A stretch of 64,000 bases of DNA. Origin: a virus. The position numbers and the translations under genes are program-made. The stretch is taken from IMG/VR virus record IMGVR_UViG_3300020202_000066, positions 25,960 to 89,959 of that record. One strand, given 5' to 3'. A model generated the notes under the pieces. The model was given only the letters and a program-made list of their open reading frames with translations. It searched no databases and had not been told where the DNA came from. Positions 20,549 through 27,723 of the stretch are shown here, piece after piece; position 1 is the first letter of the stretch, and the number at the start of each line of letters is the position of its first letter.

Positions 20549-20674
20549 GCGAGGAACGCGAGAAGGGCCCCGAGGGGCCGGCGTTCGAGCGGACCGGTGA
20601 GCGAGGGTGAGGAGTGCATGCGCCGGCATAGCGCTGCCCGGCCGGCGCGGGTGCATGTCGAGGACGACTGCGAG

Positions 20675-20941
20675 CTACTGGCCCGTCGACGTCGGATGCG
20701 GAGGCGGGTTGGTTTCGAGGTGCTCGAGCAGCGCGCGTACTGCGCAATCCTTCGACTCGATCAGCTTCCTGAGCGCCACGGTGCGCTCCGCGCTGCCGGG
20801 GAGCATCTGGACGAGCTGGTGAGCTAGCACGCAGTACGGCTCGCTGGCCTTCTGCAAGAAGAACGGCAGGTGCGCGAAGCGGAAGAACTTCAGCAGGGGC
20901 TCGGGGGGCGGTGCCGCGGGGACTTCGGTCGTGTCGGTCAT
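20675..20941 (-). CDS. Acb2/Tad1-like anti-defence protein, 88 aa
   Basis: The C-terminal pattern ERTVALRKLIESKDCAVRAL, preceded by HLPFFLQKASEPYCVLAHQL, matches small phage proteins carrying the Acb2/Tad1 helical-hairpin domain, as I recall it. Acb2 proteins form hexamers that soak up cyclic di- and trinucleotide signals and so block CBASS defence. ATG with GGAGAG upstream. The family call is by pattern memory; the ligand-binding residues cannot be checked here. Confidence 0.7.
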   Translation of the reverse strand: MTDTTEVPAAPPPEPLLKFFRFAHLPFFLQKASEPYCVLAHQLVQMLPGSAERTVALRKLIESKDCAVRALLEHLETNPPPHPTSTGQ

Positions 20942-21132
20942 AGGCAGACTCTCCTCGTGGTCGGAGCCAGAATGACTTGGGCGTCGGTGTGAGCCGCTGG
21001 AAGCTCCCCGGCGTCAGGGCCCCGCGTGCGATGGAACCGGGTCTTGTCCCCACGGGCCTGTGCTTCGGCCAACCTCGACCGTCAGCAGCTCGGGCGAACC
21101 GTAGGCGCGCCGGGGCGCGGGCGCAAGCACTG

Positions 21133-21270
21133 TCAGCCGGGGATAGCGAGGGCCACCAGGCTGACGACCGCGACCGACTCCAGGATCGCGACGAAGTCGA
21201 ACAGCAGGATGGCTCGCTCCGTCGGCTCGAACGACCTTCCGTCGAGCCAACGGGCGATCAGGTACGTCAC
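21133..21270 (-). CDS. Single-pass membrane microprotein, 45 aa
   Basis: GTG start with GGGAGGTATCC upstream. The C-terminal half (FDFVAILESVAVVSLVALAI) is a transmembrane helix. It lies in a run of three small membrane proteins next to the Acb2-like gene. Confidence 0.55.
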   Translation of the reverse strand: MTYLIARWLDGRSFEPTERAILLFDFVAILESVAVVSLVALAIPG

Positions 21271-21282
21271 GGATACCTCCCT

Positions 21283-21456
21283 TCAGCGCGGCAGCACGAC
21301 CTCCGTCGGCGTGTGTCCGTTCACCAGGTAGTAGATCAGCCCGTGCCAGCCGTAGCAGTGAACGATCCACGCGAGGATCGGGATCCCGATGAGGATGAAG
21401 AGGATGAGCACGGCGGCTTCATCGGATGATTCGCCGCGTCGGTTGAGGCGGGTCAC
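21283..21456 (-). CDS. Small membrane protein, 57 aa
   Basis: GTG overlapping the upstream TGA. One strong hydrophobic helix (AAVLILFILIGIPILAWIV) is followed by a semi-polar segment with aromatics (HGLIYYLVNG). No family recognised. Confidence 0.58.
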   Translation of the reverse strand: MTRLNRRGESSDEAAVLILFILIGIPILAWIVHCYGWHGLIYYLVNGHTPTEVVLPR

Positions 21457-21725
21457 TTCGCATCGTCTCCCACACCGGTGAACTTCACCGAGCAGCGGAG
21501 GTGCTTGCCGGGCGTGCTGGCCCACCAGTCGTAGAGCCACGCGACGAGGGCGAACGGGGTCACGAGGAGGGCGCACACGCCGGCGACCAGCAGAGGTCCG
21601 CCGATCAGAAGGATGACCAAGAGCCACGGGAAGGCCAGCGGCGTGCAGCCGAGCGCAGCAACCCACCCCGGCCAGATCTGAAAGCCCCATCCGATCAGGG
21701 ACACGATCGCGAGCGCATATGGCAT
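21453..21725 (-). CDS. Two-pass membrane protein, 90 aa
   Basis: The ATG at 21725 was chosen for its spacing from GAGGAGG. Hydrophobic segments include LAIVSLIGWGFQIWPGWVAA and WLLVILLIGGPLLVAGV plus VTPFALVAWLYDWW, so two to three membrane passes. It is the first gene of the minus-strand unit. Confidence 0.6.
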   Translation of the reverse strand: MPYALAIVSLIGWGFQIWPGWVAALGCTPLAFPWLLVILLIGGPLLVAGVCALLVTPFALVAWLYDWWASTPGKHLRCSVKFTGVGDDAK

Positions 21726-21936
21726 CACGTGCCTCCTCAGCAGCTACTCGTCCCCGGCCTGCGGCCAGTTGGGCAACAAGGCACTGGCCAGTGCAGTGGT
21801 TTCACCGTAGCCGAGGTACGGCCCAGCGGGGGACGGTCAGTCTCGGCGGAGGGGACCGCGACCAACTCCTTAAGGAATTGCAAATTCAGCTGGGATCATG
21901 GTTCCATGTCCGCACGGGGGGGCATTGGAGGTTCGC

Positions 21937-22893
21937 ATGACGGATCCGGGAACAACGAAAAGATCCATCTACTTCTTTCGGGTGAGGGTAGCTCCGGACA
22001 CGAACGGACGAGCACAGGAGTTCAATCCGGACGAGGCTGTGCGACGCATCGCAGAACTCTCATTCGCGCGGAACATCACCGGTGCCAGCAGCGCCTACCA
22101 CACTTACCAAGACGGTTCTGCGGTCGCTGTATGGCCCCTGCCGCAGACCCCGGCCCCGCGGGTTGGTTTGAAACTCGGGGGGCTGCGGAGGCAGAACCTA
22201 CCTCACCTTGAGGACGGTGGAAATCTTGACGCGCTGAATCTGCAGGTCGGAAAGAACTTGGCGGAGTTGACTCACATGGTCTTCTTCAAGGAAAAGAAGC
22301 AACTAATCGTGGCTTCGGAGGCCAACTTTTTTGGTCCAAGGCCAACCAGATTTCCGTATTATCTTCAGGCGAAGTTTTCGGATATGCCCCAGATCTTCCT
22401 GGAGCTGCTCGTCAATGAACACATGGCCAAGAAGTTGAACACGCTCGAGGATATCCGCCTGCTTCGCCTCAAGCTGCGACGGAGCAACGCCGATGTTCTG
22501 AAAGAGGCCAGCCCGAGCCTGGCTAAAGCCCTCCAAGCGGCATGCGAAGATGCAGACGCGCCCGTGTTCGAACTCACTCTGCGCGCCGATGAGCGCTCGC
22601 GCCAGGCGCTGAACCCTTCCTTGATCGACATGGTTAAGAACATCATCGGCTTGGGTCTTGTCGATAGAGGTAGGGAGGAGATTGTTGTCCGAGGCTATAG
22701 CAACGAAACTTCCCGAGTGGAGGAGTTCGACCTCCTAAAGGACCGCGCTGTGGTGAAGACTGTGGTCATGAAGGAGTCCGAGAAGTCTCGGAATGTTGAC
22801 TCTGAGGACATGATCTCTAAGATGATCGAGTCCTACGAGGGAGAGAAGTCATGGCTGCTGAAGGCCCCGTCGCTCGCATCACTTCGGCAGTAG
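21937..22893 (+). CDS. Putative RexA-like sensor protein, 318 aa
   Basis: ATG with GGAGG upstream. The protein starts RSIYFFRVRVAP and is soluble, with a VASEANFFGPRPTRFPYY segment and an alternating alpha/beta C-terminus ending near EDMISKMIESYEGEK. I do not recognise a named family. The plan of a soluble protein of about 300 residues overlapping a small multi-pass membrane protein is that of phage exclusion pairs such as RexAB. Lower GC than its neighbours suggests recent gain. Confidence 0.6.
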   Translation: MTDPGTTKRSIYFFRVRVAPDTNGRAQEFNPDEAVRRIAELSFARNITGASSAYHTYQDGSAVAVWPLPQTPAPRVGLKLGGLRRQNLPHLEDGGNLDALNLQVGKNLAELTHMVFFKEKKQLIVASEANFFGPRPTRFPYYLQAKFSDMPQIFLELLVNEHMAKKLNTLEDIRLLRLKLRRSNADVLKEASPSLAKALQAACEDADAPVFELTLRADERSRQALNPSLIDMVKNIIGLGLVDRGREEIVVRGYSNETSRVEEFDLLKDRAVVKTVVMKESEKSRNVDSEDMISKMIESYEGEKSWLLKAPSLASLRQ

Positions 22894-23402
22894 ATCTCTT
22901 CCTCCAACGCTGGTTCCTGGCGATTGATTTTTGCGTCTCTTCGGGCGCTTTCCTGATCCTGCTCGGAATCAATGCCTGCAGACCGTTCGTCTCAGTCCCG
23001 GCCGGGATGAGGTCGATGCTCTACAGCACCACCGTTTCGCTCTGTGGCTCGCTTCTTGGGTTTCTCATATCAGCTGTCTCTATCATCATTGCCTTGGCCT
23101 CGCTGCCACAGTTCCAGATTCTGAAGGACAGCGGTGCGCTGCCACAGCTGTACCAAGTCTACTTCCAGGCCATATTTTGGCTTGGCGCAGCCACCGCTTG
23201 GGCCTTTGCGGCGATGCTCATCGACACGGATGCGAGCCCGCATCCCTGGGTTGGATGGGTGCAATTCTGGCTGTTGCTCGTGGCTGCGATCCGGACGTAT
23301 CGATCGGTCCGGTATCTTCGAAAGATGACTGTGGCGGCCGCCGCAGCACCGGCCGATGCTGACCGCGCTAGAGCACCGGAGCCGGAGTCGGCCTTCGGCT
23401 AG
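22851..23402 (+). CDS. Multi-pass membrane protein, putative RexB-like effector, 183 aa
   Basis: The ATG lies 43 bases inside the upstream gene, with GGGAGAG before it, so translation is coupled. Membrane segments: WFLAIDFCVSSGAFLILLG, TVSLCGSLLGFLISAVSII, YFQAIFWLGAATAWAFAAML and WVGWVQFWLLLVAAI. A four-pass membrane partner after a soluble protein fits an ion-channel type effector; inferred only. Confidence 0.62.
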   Translation: MAAEGPVARITSAVDLFLQRWFLAIDFCVSSGAFLILLGINACRPFVSVPAGMRSMLYSTTVSLCGSLLGFLISAVSIIIALASLPQFQILKDSGALPQLYQVYFQAIFWLGAATAWAFAAMLIDTDASPHPWVGWVQFWLLLVAAIRTYRSVRYLRKMTVAAAAAPADADRARAPEPESAFG

Positions 23403-23525
23403 CCGATCGGTGCCCGCTTCGTAGGGCAGGAAGAGTGGTCAGCAACTCTGGTTGACCCGATGGAACATCGCCGGATCGGCCGGCAAGCGCGCTAGGAGGA
23501 GTGGACGTCGCGACGGTGGCGGGTC

Positions 23526-23726
23526 TCACTTCCTCCGGATCGGGATCGTGCGCCATCCGCTCTCAGGCTTCGAGTCGACCCACACGACCTCGCCCTCGAC
23601 GCCGCAGCGGAGGCACTCCCAGCCATCGAGCACCAACGGCCCGGCGGTCGTCGAGTGCCGTGCGGCCTCCTTCAAGCGCTCCGCATCGCGGTGGATCCAC
23701 AGGTGATCCCAGAGCCAGCACCACAC
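23526..23726 (-). CDS. Zinc-ribbon small protein, about 66 aa
   Basis: The body WECLRCGVEGEVVWVDSK contains one CxxC, and the N-terminus is rich in Trp and His (WCWLWDHLWIH). GTG 23726 was preferred because GAGGTG precedes it; longer starts to 23771 would overlap an operator-like repeat. Confidence 0.5.
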   Translation of the reverse strand: MWCWLWDHLWIHRDAERLKEAARHSTTAGPLVLDGWECLRCGVEGEVVWVDSKPESGWRTIPIRRK

Positions 23727-23741
23727 GGCCGTCACCTCGCT

Positions 23742-23788
23742 GTTCTCACTTCGGCCCGGTGCTGAGAACACCGGGCTCGCCGTTCTCA
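23742..23788. promoter_or_regulatory. Three alternating GTTCTCA/TGAGAAC boxes
   Basis: GTTCTCA at 23742, TGAGAAC at 23763 and GTTCTCA at 23782 alternate in orientation over 47 bases, and the middle one lies within the hairpin CCCGGTG-CTGAGAA-CACCGGG. This is operator-like. It sits between the zinc-ribbon genes. Confidence 0.4.
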
Positions 23789-23845
23789 GCGCGGCAAGTA
23801 CGGGTGGAGCGTGGGGAGGCGAGGCGTTCGGCCGGCTGCGGGATG

Positions 23846-24169
23846 TCAGTCCACGAACTCCGCCGGCCGGTCATCGACCTCGACGGGCTCCCGCTCCGCC
23901 ATCGCCGCGGTCCGATCGATCTTGAACCGGTCGCCGTTGCCCCATGGCGTGGCGGTCACGAGCCAGTTCCGGTGCTCGCAGCCGGCGCAGTCCAGGTACC
24001 GTCGGCCGTCGACCTCCCCGGCGGTGAAGTGGCGATCGAGCGTGGGCTCCCCGCCGCGCTTCTTCGGCACGTGGTCGACGAAGAGAGGACCGCCGCACCC
24101 GCCGCACTCGGGCGAGCCGACCAAGGTGAGCGTGGAGTCGGGGGTCAGGGTTCGCGGGAGCGCGGGCAT
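23846..24169 (-). CDS. Zinc-ribbon protein, 107 aa
   Basis: ATG after AAGGAGGATCC. It carries CGGCGGPLFVDH and LDCAGCEHRNWL, a paired CxxC zinc ribbon, followed by an acidic tail. The role is unknown. It is transcribed from the promoter at 24217-24245. Confidence 0.65.
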   Translation of the reverse strand: MPALPRTLTPDSTLTLVGSPECGGCGGPLFVDHVPKKRGGEPTLDRHFTAGEVDGRRYLDCAGCEHRNWLVTATPWGNGDRFKIDRTAAMAEREPVEVDDRPAEFVD

Positions 24170-24207
24170 GGGGATCCTCCTTGGGGTTGCGGTGTAGGTG
24201 GTGCGGT

Positions 24208-24245
24208 ACACCCGTGAGTGTAATTTGGGTGTGCGCCGCTGTCCA
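24208..24245 (-). promoter_or_regulatory. Promoter TGGACA-17-TACACT with ACACCC/GGGTGT operator
   Basis: On the minus strand -35 TGGACA (24240-24245) and -10 TACACT (24217-24222) are 17 bases apart. ACACCC and GGGTGT arms (24208-24213 and 24227-24232) are centred on the -10 box, as expected for a repressor site. Confidence 0.6.
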
Positions 24246-24260
24246 CCATGATCGGAGGGA

Positions 24261-25208
24261 TCACCCGGACCGGAGCCCCGGCAGCCGGCACCGGGGGCAG
24301 ACCTCGTACAAGCGGGCGTCTTTGCACACTGCGCAGGGCAGCTTGAGCGTGTCGCACTCCTGCCGGTACCGCAGCGCACAGGGATCGCAGAGCTCGAATT
24401 CGTCGGGCACCGAGGTCCTGAGGTCCATCGATGCGCAGGCGGCACAGAGGTGACTCGTGCATGCCTCCACCGCGAGCGCTTCCTCCGCACGGTTCGGCCG
24501 CGGCCGGGGGACCTCCCACCCCTTGCCGCACTTCTCGCAGCCGACCTGCCTGCGCTGGAAGCCGATGGAGGGTCCGTCGACGAGCTTGTGGCGGATCACG
24601 GCCGCCGCGGCGGTGGGTGGATCGTTCGGCTGCGCGGACTCCTCGACAGGGGGCAACGGATCGGTGGAGCTCCGAGGAATTTTGGGGGAGTCCTCCGCCG
24701 CGGGCGGACAGCGAGGGGGGCGACCGGCCTGGTCGAGGGGCTCGTACACGACCACCCGGACGTCGGGGAGCCCGGCGAAGGCGCGCTCGATCAGGGGGCG
24801 GACGTCGGACCAGGCGAGCCCGCCCAAGCCGCAGCCCAGTGCGGGGATGGCGATCGATGGGATGCTCCGCTCCTTCACCTCACGGACCAGCGCGGCCAGC
24901 CCGGTCTCGATGTAAGCCAGAGTGCTCTTGCCGGTCCAGCGCCGCTTCGTCGGGAAGTTGATGATGAGGGAGCGGGGCCCGAGTCGACCCAGGTCGAACA
25001 CGAACAGGCGGCCCGGGTAAACGTCGCCGCGGTCGCACGCTGCGACGTAAGCCTTGAAGTTCTCTGGATACGCGGCTTTGAACTTGGCGGCGAGGCCCGC
25101 TCCCATCACGCCGAGGCAGTTCACGGGGTTGACCAAGGCCACGACGTCGGCCCAGAGAATGTCGCCTGTGTTGAACTCGATGTGGGACGGGCTGGGCTGG
25201 ATGTTCAA
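24261..25208 (-). CDS. DarG-like macrodomain protein with C-terminal zinc fingers, 315 aa
   Basis: The first 160 residues are a macrodomain: NTGDILWADVVALVNPVNC, GVMGAGLAAKFK, LIINFPTKRRW and IPALGCGLGGLAW, the signature of the DarG/ALC1-type ADP-ribosyl-glycohydrolase group. DarG removes ADP-ribose placed on DNA by DarT. A proline-rich linker leads to at least three CxxC pairs. No DarT toxin is adjacent, so an anti-DarT or repair role for the phage is possible. TTG start. Confidence 0.82.
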   Translation of the reverse strand: MNIQPSPSHIEFNTGDILWADVVALVNPVNCLGVMGAGLAAKFKAAYPENFKAYVAACDRGDVYPGRLFVFDLGRLGPRSLIINFPTKRRWTGKSTLAYIETGLAALVREVKERSIPSIAIPALGCGLGGLAWSDVRPLIERAFAGLPDVRVVVYEPLDQAGRPPRCPPAAEDSPKIPRSSTDPLPPVEESAQPNDPPTAAAAVIRHKLVDGPSIGFQRRQVGCEKCGKGWEVPRPRPNRAEEALAVEACTSHLCAACASMDLRTSVPDEFELCDPCALRYRQECDTLKLPCAVCKDARLYEVCPRCRLPGLRSG

Positions 25209-25277
25209 GCGGCACGACCTTTCGGGACGGGACTGGAGCCAGGGAGACCACCCGGCACCGTAGCCGCTCCGTGAAGT

Positions 25278-25844
25278 TCAGTCGACCTCGATCGCGGCGC
25301 GCAGCGTCACCCGCGCCCGACGCAGGGCCGACCGGTGCGCCCCCGAGTGAACTCCCGTCGCCGCGGTGATCTCCCGTTCCTGGTGGCGCTGGATCGGCCC
25401 GAGAATGACGGCGGTCCGCTGCTTCTTCGGCAGCATGTTGATCTTCGCCACCAACCGGGAGAGCACGTCCCGTACCTCGACGGCGATCTCCGGTCCCCGC
25501 TCCGGCCGGTCCGGCGGCTGCACACCCACAGCATCCAGGCTCTCGCACGTGGTCTGCGCAAGGCGCCGGGCCTGCCGCCGGTACCGCATCGACCGGATCA
25601 TCGCGGTGTTCAGCGCCACGCGGTAGAGCCAGGATGAGAAGAGGCTCCGGTGCTGGAACGAGGGGAGAGAGCGGTGGACCTGCAGCCACACGTCCTGCAC
25701 GGCGTCCTCGAGCTCGAACTCAACCACGTACCGTGTGCAGGCTCGCCGGACGAGCGCGACGTGACGGCGGTACAGGGACGCGAAGGCGTCGTGGTCTCCG
25801 GCTGCGGCGAGAGCGACGGCATCGTGGTCCGGGTCGGGCGTCAC
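25278..25844 (-). CDS. ECF-type sigma factor, 188 aa
   Basis: Sigma region 2: FASLYRRHVALVRRACTRYV, then LEDAVQDVWLQVHRSLPSF and SWLYRVALNTAM. Sigma region 4: LPKKQRTAVILGPI, then EREITAATGVHSGAHRSALR. Spacing and length fit extracytoplasmic-function sigma-70 factors, which redirect RNA polymerase to a small promoter set. No anti-sigma gene is evident next to it. It could switch transcription towards late or lysogenic genes. GTG start, AGGAAG upstream. Confidence 0.85.
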   Translation of the reverse strand: MTPDPDHDAVALAAAGDHDAFASLYRRHVALVRRACTRYVVEFELEDAVQDVWLQVHRSLPSFQHRSLFSSWLYRVALNTAMIRSMRYRRQARRLAQTTCESLDAVGVQPPDRPERGPEIAVEVRDVLSRLVAKINMLPKKQRTAVILGPIQRHQEREITAATGVHSGAHRSALRRARVTLRAAIEVD

Positions 25845-26158
25845 TGCTGGACCACTTCCTGAGAATTCCGGAAAATTTTGGGGAGGAGAGAGGGGGACCG
25901 ATTTTGGAAAAATGGGATGTTACGAGGGGGGGCTACCGGGACCCCCTCCGAGGCGGTAATAATTCCCCACCCTGCCGCGGTGGCCCGCGCCGCCGAGGCA
26001 CGCCCGCCGGACCGAGCTGTCGGCTGCTGCCGACACCGAGCCGCGCTCGGCGCGGTCGACTCGGCTGGCCTGTCGAGGTCGAAACCTGTTGCGCACACCC
26101 CGAGAATCGGGTATGAGAATGGTACTTCTGGTTTGAAGTCGACGAGAGGAGTGCGGCG
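25845..26158. other. Divergent intergenic region, sigma factor / recombinase
   Basis: About 310 bases with no supportable gene. It contains an AT-rich patch (GGAAAATTTTGGGG near 25870) against the GC-rich background, a hairpin with GAGGGGG/CCCCCTC arms near 25923, and the recombinase promoter at 26089-26117. Confidence 0.5.
26089..26117 (+). promoter_or_regulatory. Promoter TTGCGC-17-TATGAG before recombinase
   Basis: TTGCGC (26089-26094) and TATGAG (26112-26117) are 17 bases apart. The spacer holds the near-palindrome CCCCGAGAATCGGG, a possible operator. GAGGAG follows upstream of the ATG at 26159. Confidence 0.5.
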
Positions 26159-27112
26159 ATGGAGACCCGACCTGTCCCTTCCGAGCTCGTGGTCACCCAC
26201 GAGATCCCCGCCGACCGGAACCCGGCGCTGGTCTATCTGGGCAGCCTTGGGGCCGGCAGTCTCCACTCCCAGACCGGCGCGCTCGAGCAGATGGCCCGCC
26301 TCCTCAGCGGCGGACTCGTCGGCCTGCGGGAACTCAACTGGTCCGCCGTCCGATACCCGCACGTCGCGCGCCTCAGGACATTGCTGGTCGACCAAGGCAA
26401 GGCGCCCGCGACGGTGAACCGATTCCTGGCAGCCATCAAGGGAACTGCCCGGGAATCCTGGCGACTCGGGTACATCGATGCCGAAGAGCTGCGGCGTGTC
26501 GAAGACGTGAAGTCCGTGCGAGGCTCGACCCTCCCCGCAGGCCGGGCACTTTCCATCGCCGAGGTTCAGGCGCTCGGCAATGCGTGCGACCGGACCACCC
26601 CCGGCGGGGCGCGCGATGCTGCGATGATCGCAGTCCTGTTCGGCGGGGGCCTGCGCCGGCAGGAGCTGGTCTCGCTTGACCTCAGCGACTACACGCCCGT
26701 GACCGGCGAGCTCCGCATCCGCGCTGGCAAGGGGCACAAGGAGCGGCTCGTGTACGCGACCAACGGCAGCGCGACCCTCCTGGCCGCCTGGCTTGCGCAT
26801 CGCGGCGGCGAGCCGGGGCCGCTGTTCGTCCCCGTGAACAAGGGCGGTCGGGTGACGATCGCTCGCTTGAACCCACAAGCGGTGTACATGATGCTGCGAG
26901 CTCGTGGCGCCGAGGCGGGCCTCGCCCCCTTCAGCCCGCACGACCTGCGCCGGACCTTCATCGGCGAGCTGCTGGACCGTGGGGCCGACCTCGCTGCAGT
27001 GCAGCAGCTCGCCGGTCACGCGAACATCACCACGACCGCCCGGTACGACCGCCGCGGAGAGCGCGCCAAGCGCAAGGCCGCCGAGCTCCTGCACATCCCG
27101 TTCGGCCAGTAG
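26159..27112 (+). CDS. XerC/D-like tyrosine recombinase, 317 aa
   Basis: All catalytic residues of the tyrosine recombinases are visible: Arg in FGGGLRRQELVSL, Lys in AGKGHKERLVY, HDLRR, LAGHANITTTARY with the Tyr nucleophile. The N-terminal SAM-like domain is short, as in XerC/D. It differs from the integrase at 8365 and lacks an adjacent tRNA core. It could resolve dimers, act on a second site or mobilise part of the genome. ATG with GAGGAG. Confidence 0.88.
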   Translation: METRPVPSELVVTHEIPADRNPALVYLGSLGAGSLHSQTGALEQMARLLSGGLVGLRELNWSAVRYPHVARLRTLLVDQGKAPATVNRFLAAIKGTARESWRLGYIDAEELRRVEDVKSVRGSTLPAGRALSIAEVQALGNACDRTTPGGARDAAMIAVLFGGGLRRQELVSLDLSDYTPVTGELRIRAGKGHKERLVYATNGSATLLAAWLAHRGGEPGPLFVPVNKGGRVTIARLNPQAVYMMLRARGAEAGLAPFSPHDLRRTFIGELLDRGADLAAVQQLAGHANITTTARYDRRGERAKRKAAELLHIPFGQ

Positions 27113-27114
27113 CA

Positions 27115-27723
27115 TCACGCCGCCTTCGTGCCGGCAGCCGCGGCGGCCGCCTTGGCAGCTTCCTTCGCCCGGGCCGCGGCCTTGCGCGCCTGGCGCTTCT
27201 CCTCGCGGGTGAGCTTCCTCGCGCGATGCTTCGGCTTCTTCGGCCGACCGTGCGGAACAGAAGCAACGCCCCGCAGCACGCCGAGGCGCTTGGCGTTGTC
27301 CCCGAGTTCGCGGTCGATCTGCTCGTCCGTGAGCTTGTCGGGGTCCGCGTCCTGGTCCACGACCTGGATCTTGCCGGTGTCGATGCGCAGCTTGATGCGC
27401 GACTGCCGCGCCTCGCGCGCCTGCTTGATCAGCGCCGCCTGCTGGGTCGCGGTGATGGGCCGGGGCTTGCCGTCTGCGTCCTTCGCGTCGAGCTCCGCGA
27501 GGGCTCGCTCCTCCAGCGACACGAAGAACGCCTCACAGCCCGCGAGGAACTCGGCGGGCTTCTGGTTCCAGCTGTCGCGGTGCCGCGCGCGCAGGCGCTT
27601 CTTCCAGACGCGAACACTGTCGGCGTCGGCCTGGAAGTGGTCCTCGATCTGGGAGTTGCGCCAGCCGGCGAGGACCATGCGCTCGAGGTCGCGCATCTCG
27701 ACGTCGGTCAGTCTGCGGGCCAC
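27115..27723 (-). CDS. HTH protein with long basic tail, 202 aa
   Basis: GTG start after GGGAGGTCTCC. Residues about 3-40 (LTDVEMRDLERMVLAGWRNSQIEDHF then VRVWKKRLRAR) form a homeodomain-like HTH as found in terminase small subunits and transposase-like proteins. The second half is Lys/Arg/Ala-rich (KRQARKAAARAKEAAKAAA). It may be a terminase small subunit despite its distance from the large subunit, or a nucleoid-type protein. It converges with the recombinase gene two bases away. Confidence 0.6.
   Translation of the reverse strand: MARRLTDVEMRDLERMVLAGWRNSQIEDHFQADADSVRVWKKRLRARHRDSWNQKPAEFLAGCEAFFVSLEERALAELDAKDADGKPRPITATQQAALIKQAREARQSRIKLRIDTGKIQVVDQDADPDKLTDEQIDRELGDNAKRLGVLRGVASVPHGRPKKPKHRARKLTREEKRQARKAAARAKEAAKAAAAAAGTKAA

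Noticed and set aside
20085-21053. 322-codon minus-strand open frame
   Set aside because: It crosses four tRNA genes and the Acb2-like gene in another frame.
27115-27723. Firm call as terminase small subunit
   Set aside because: The HTH fits, but the gene lies 30 kb from terL and the basic tail is atypical, so only an HTH protein is claimed.
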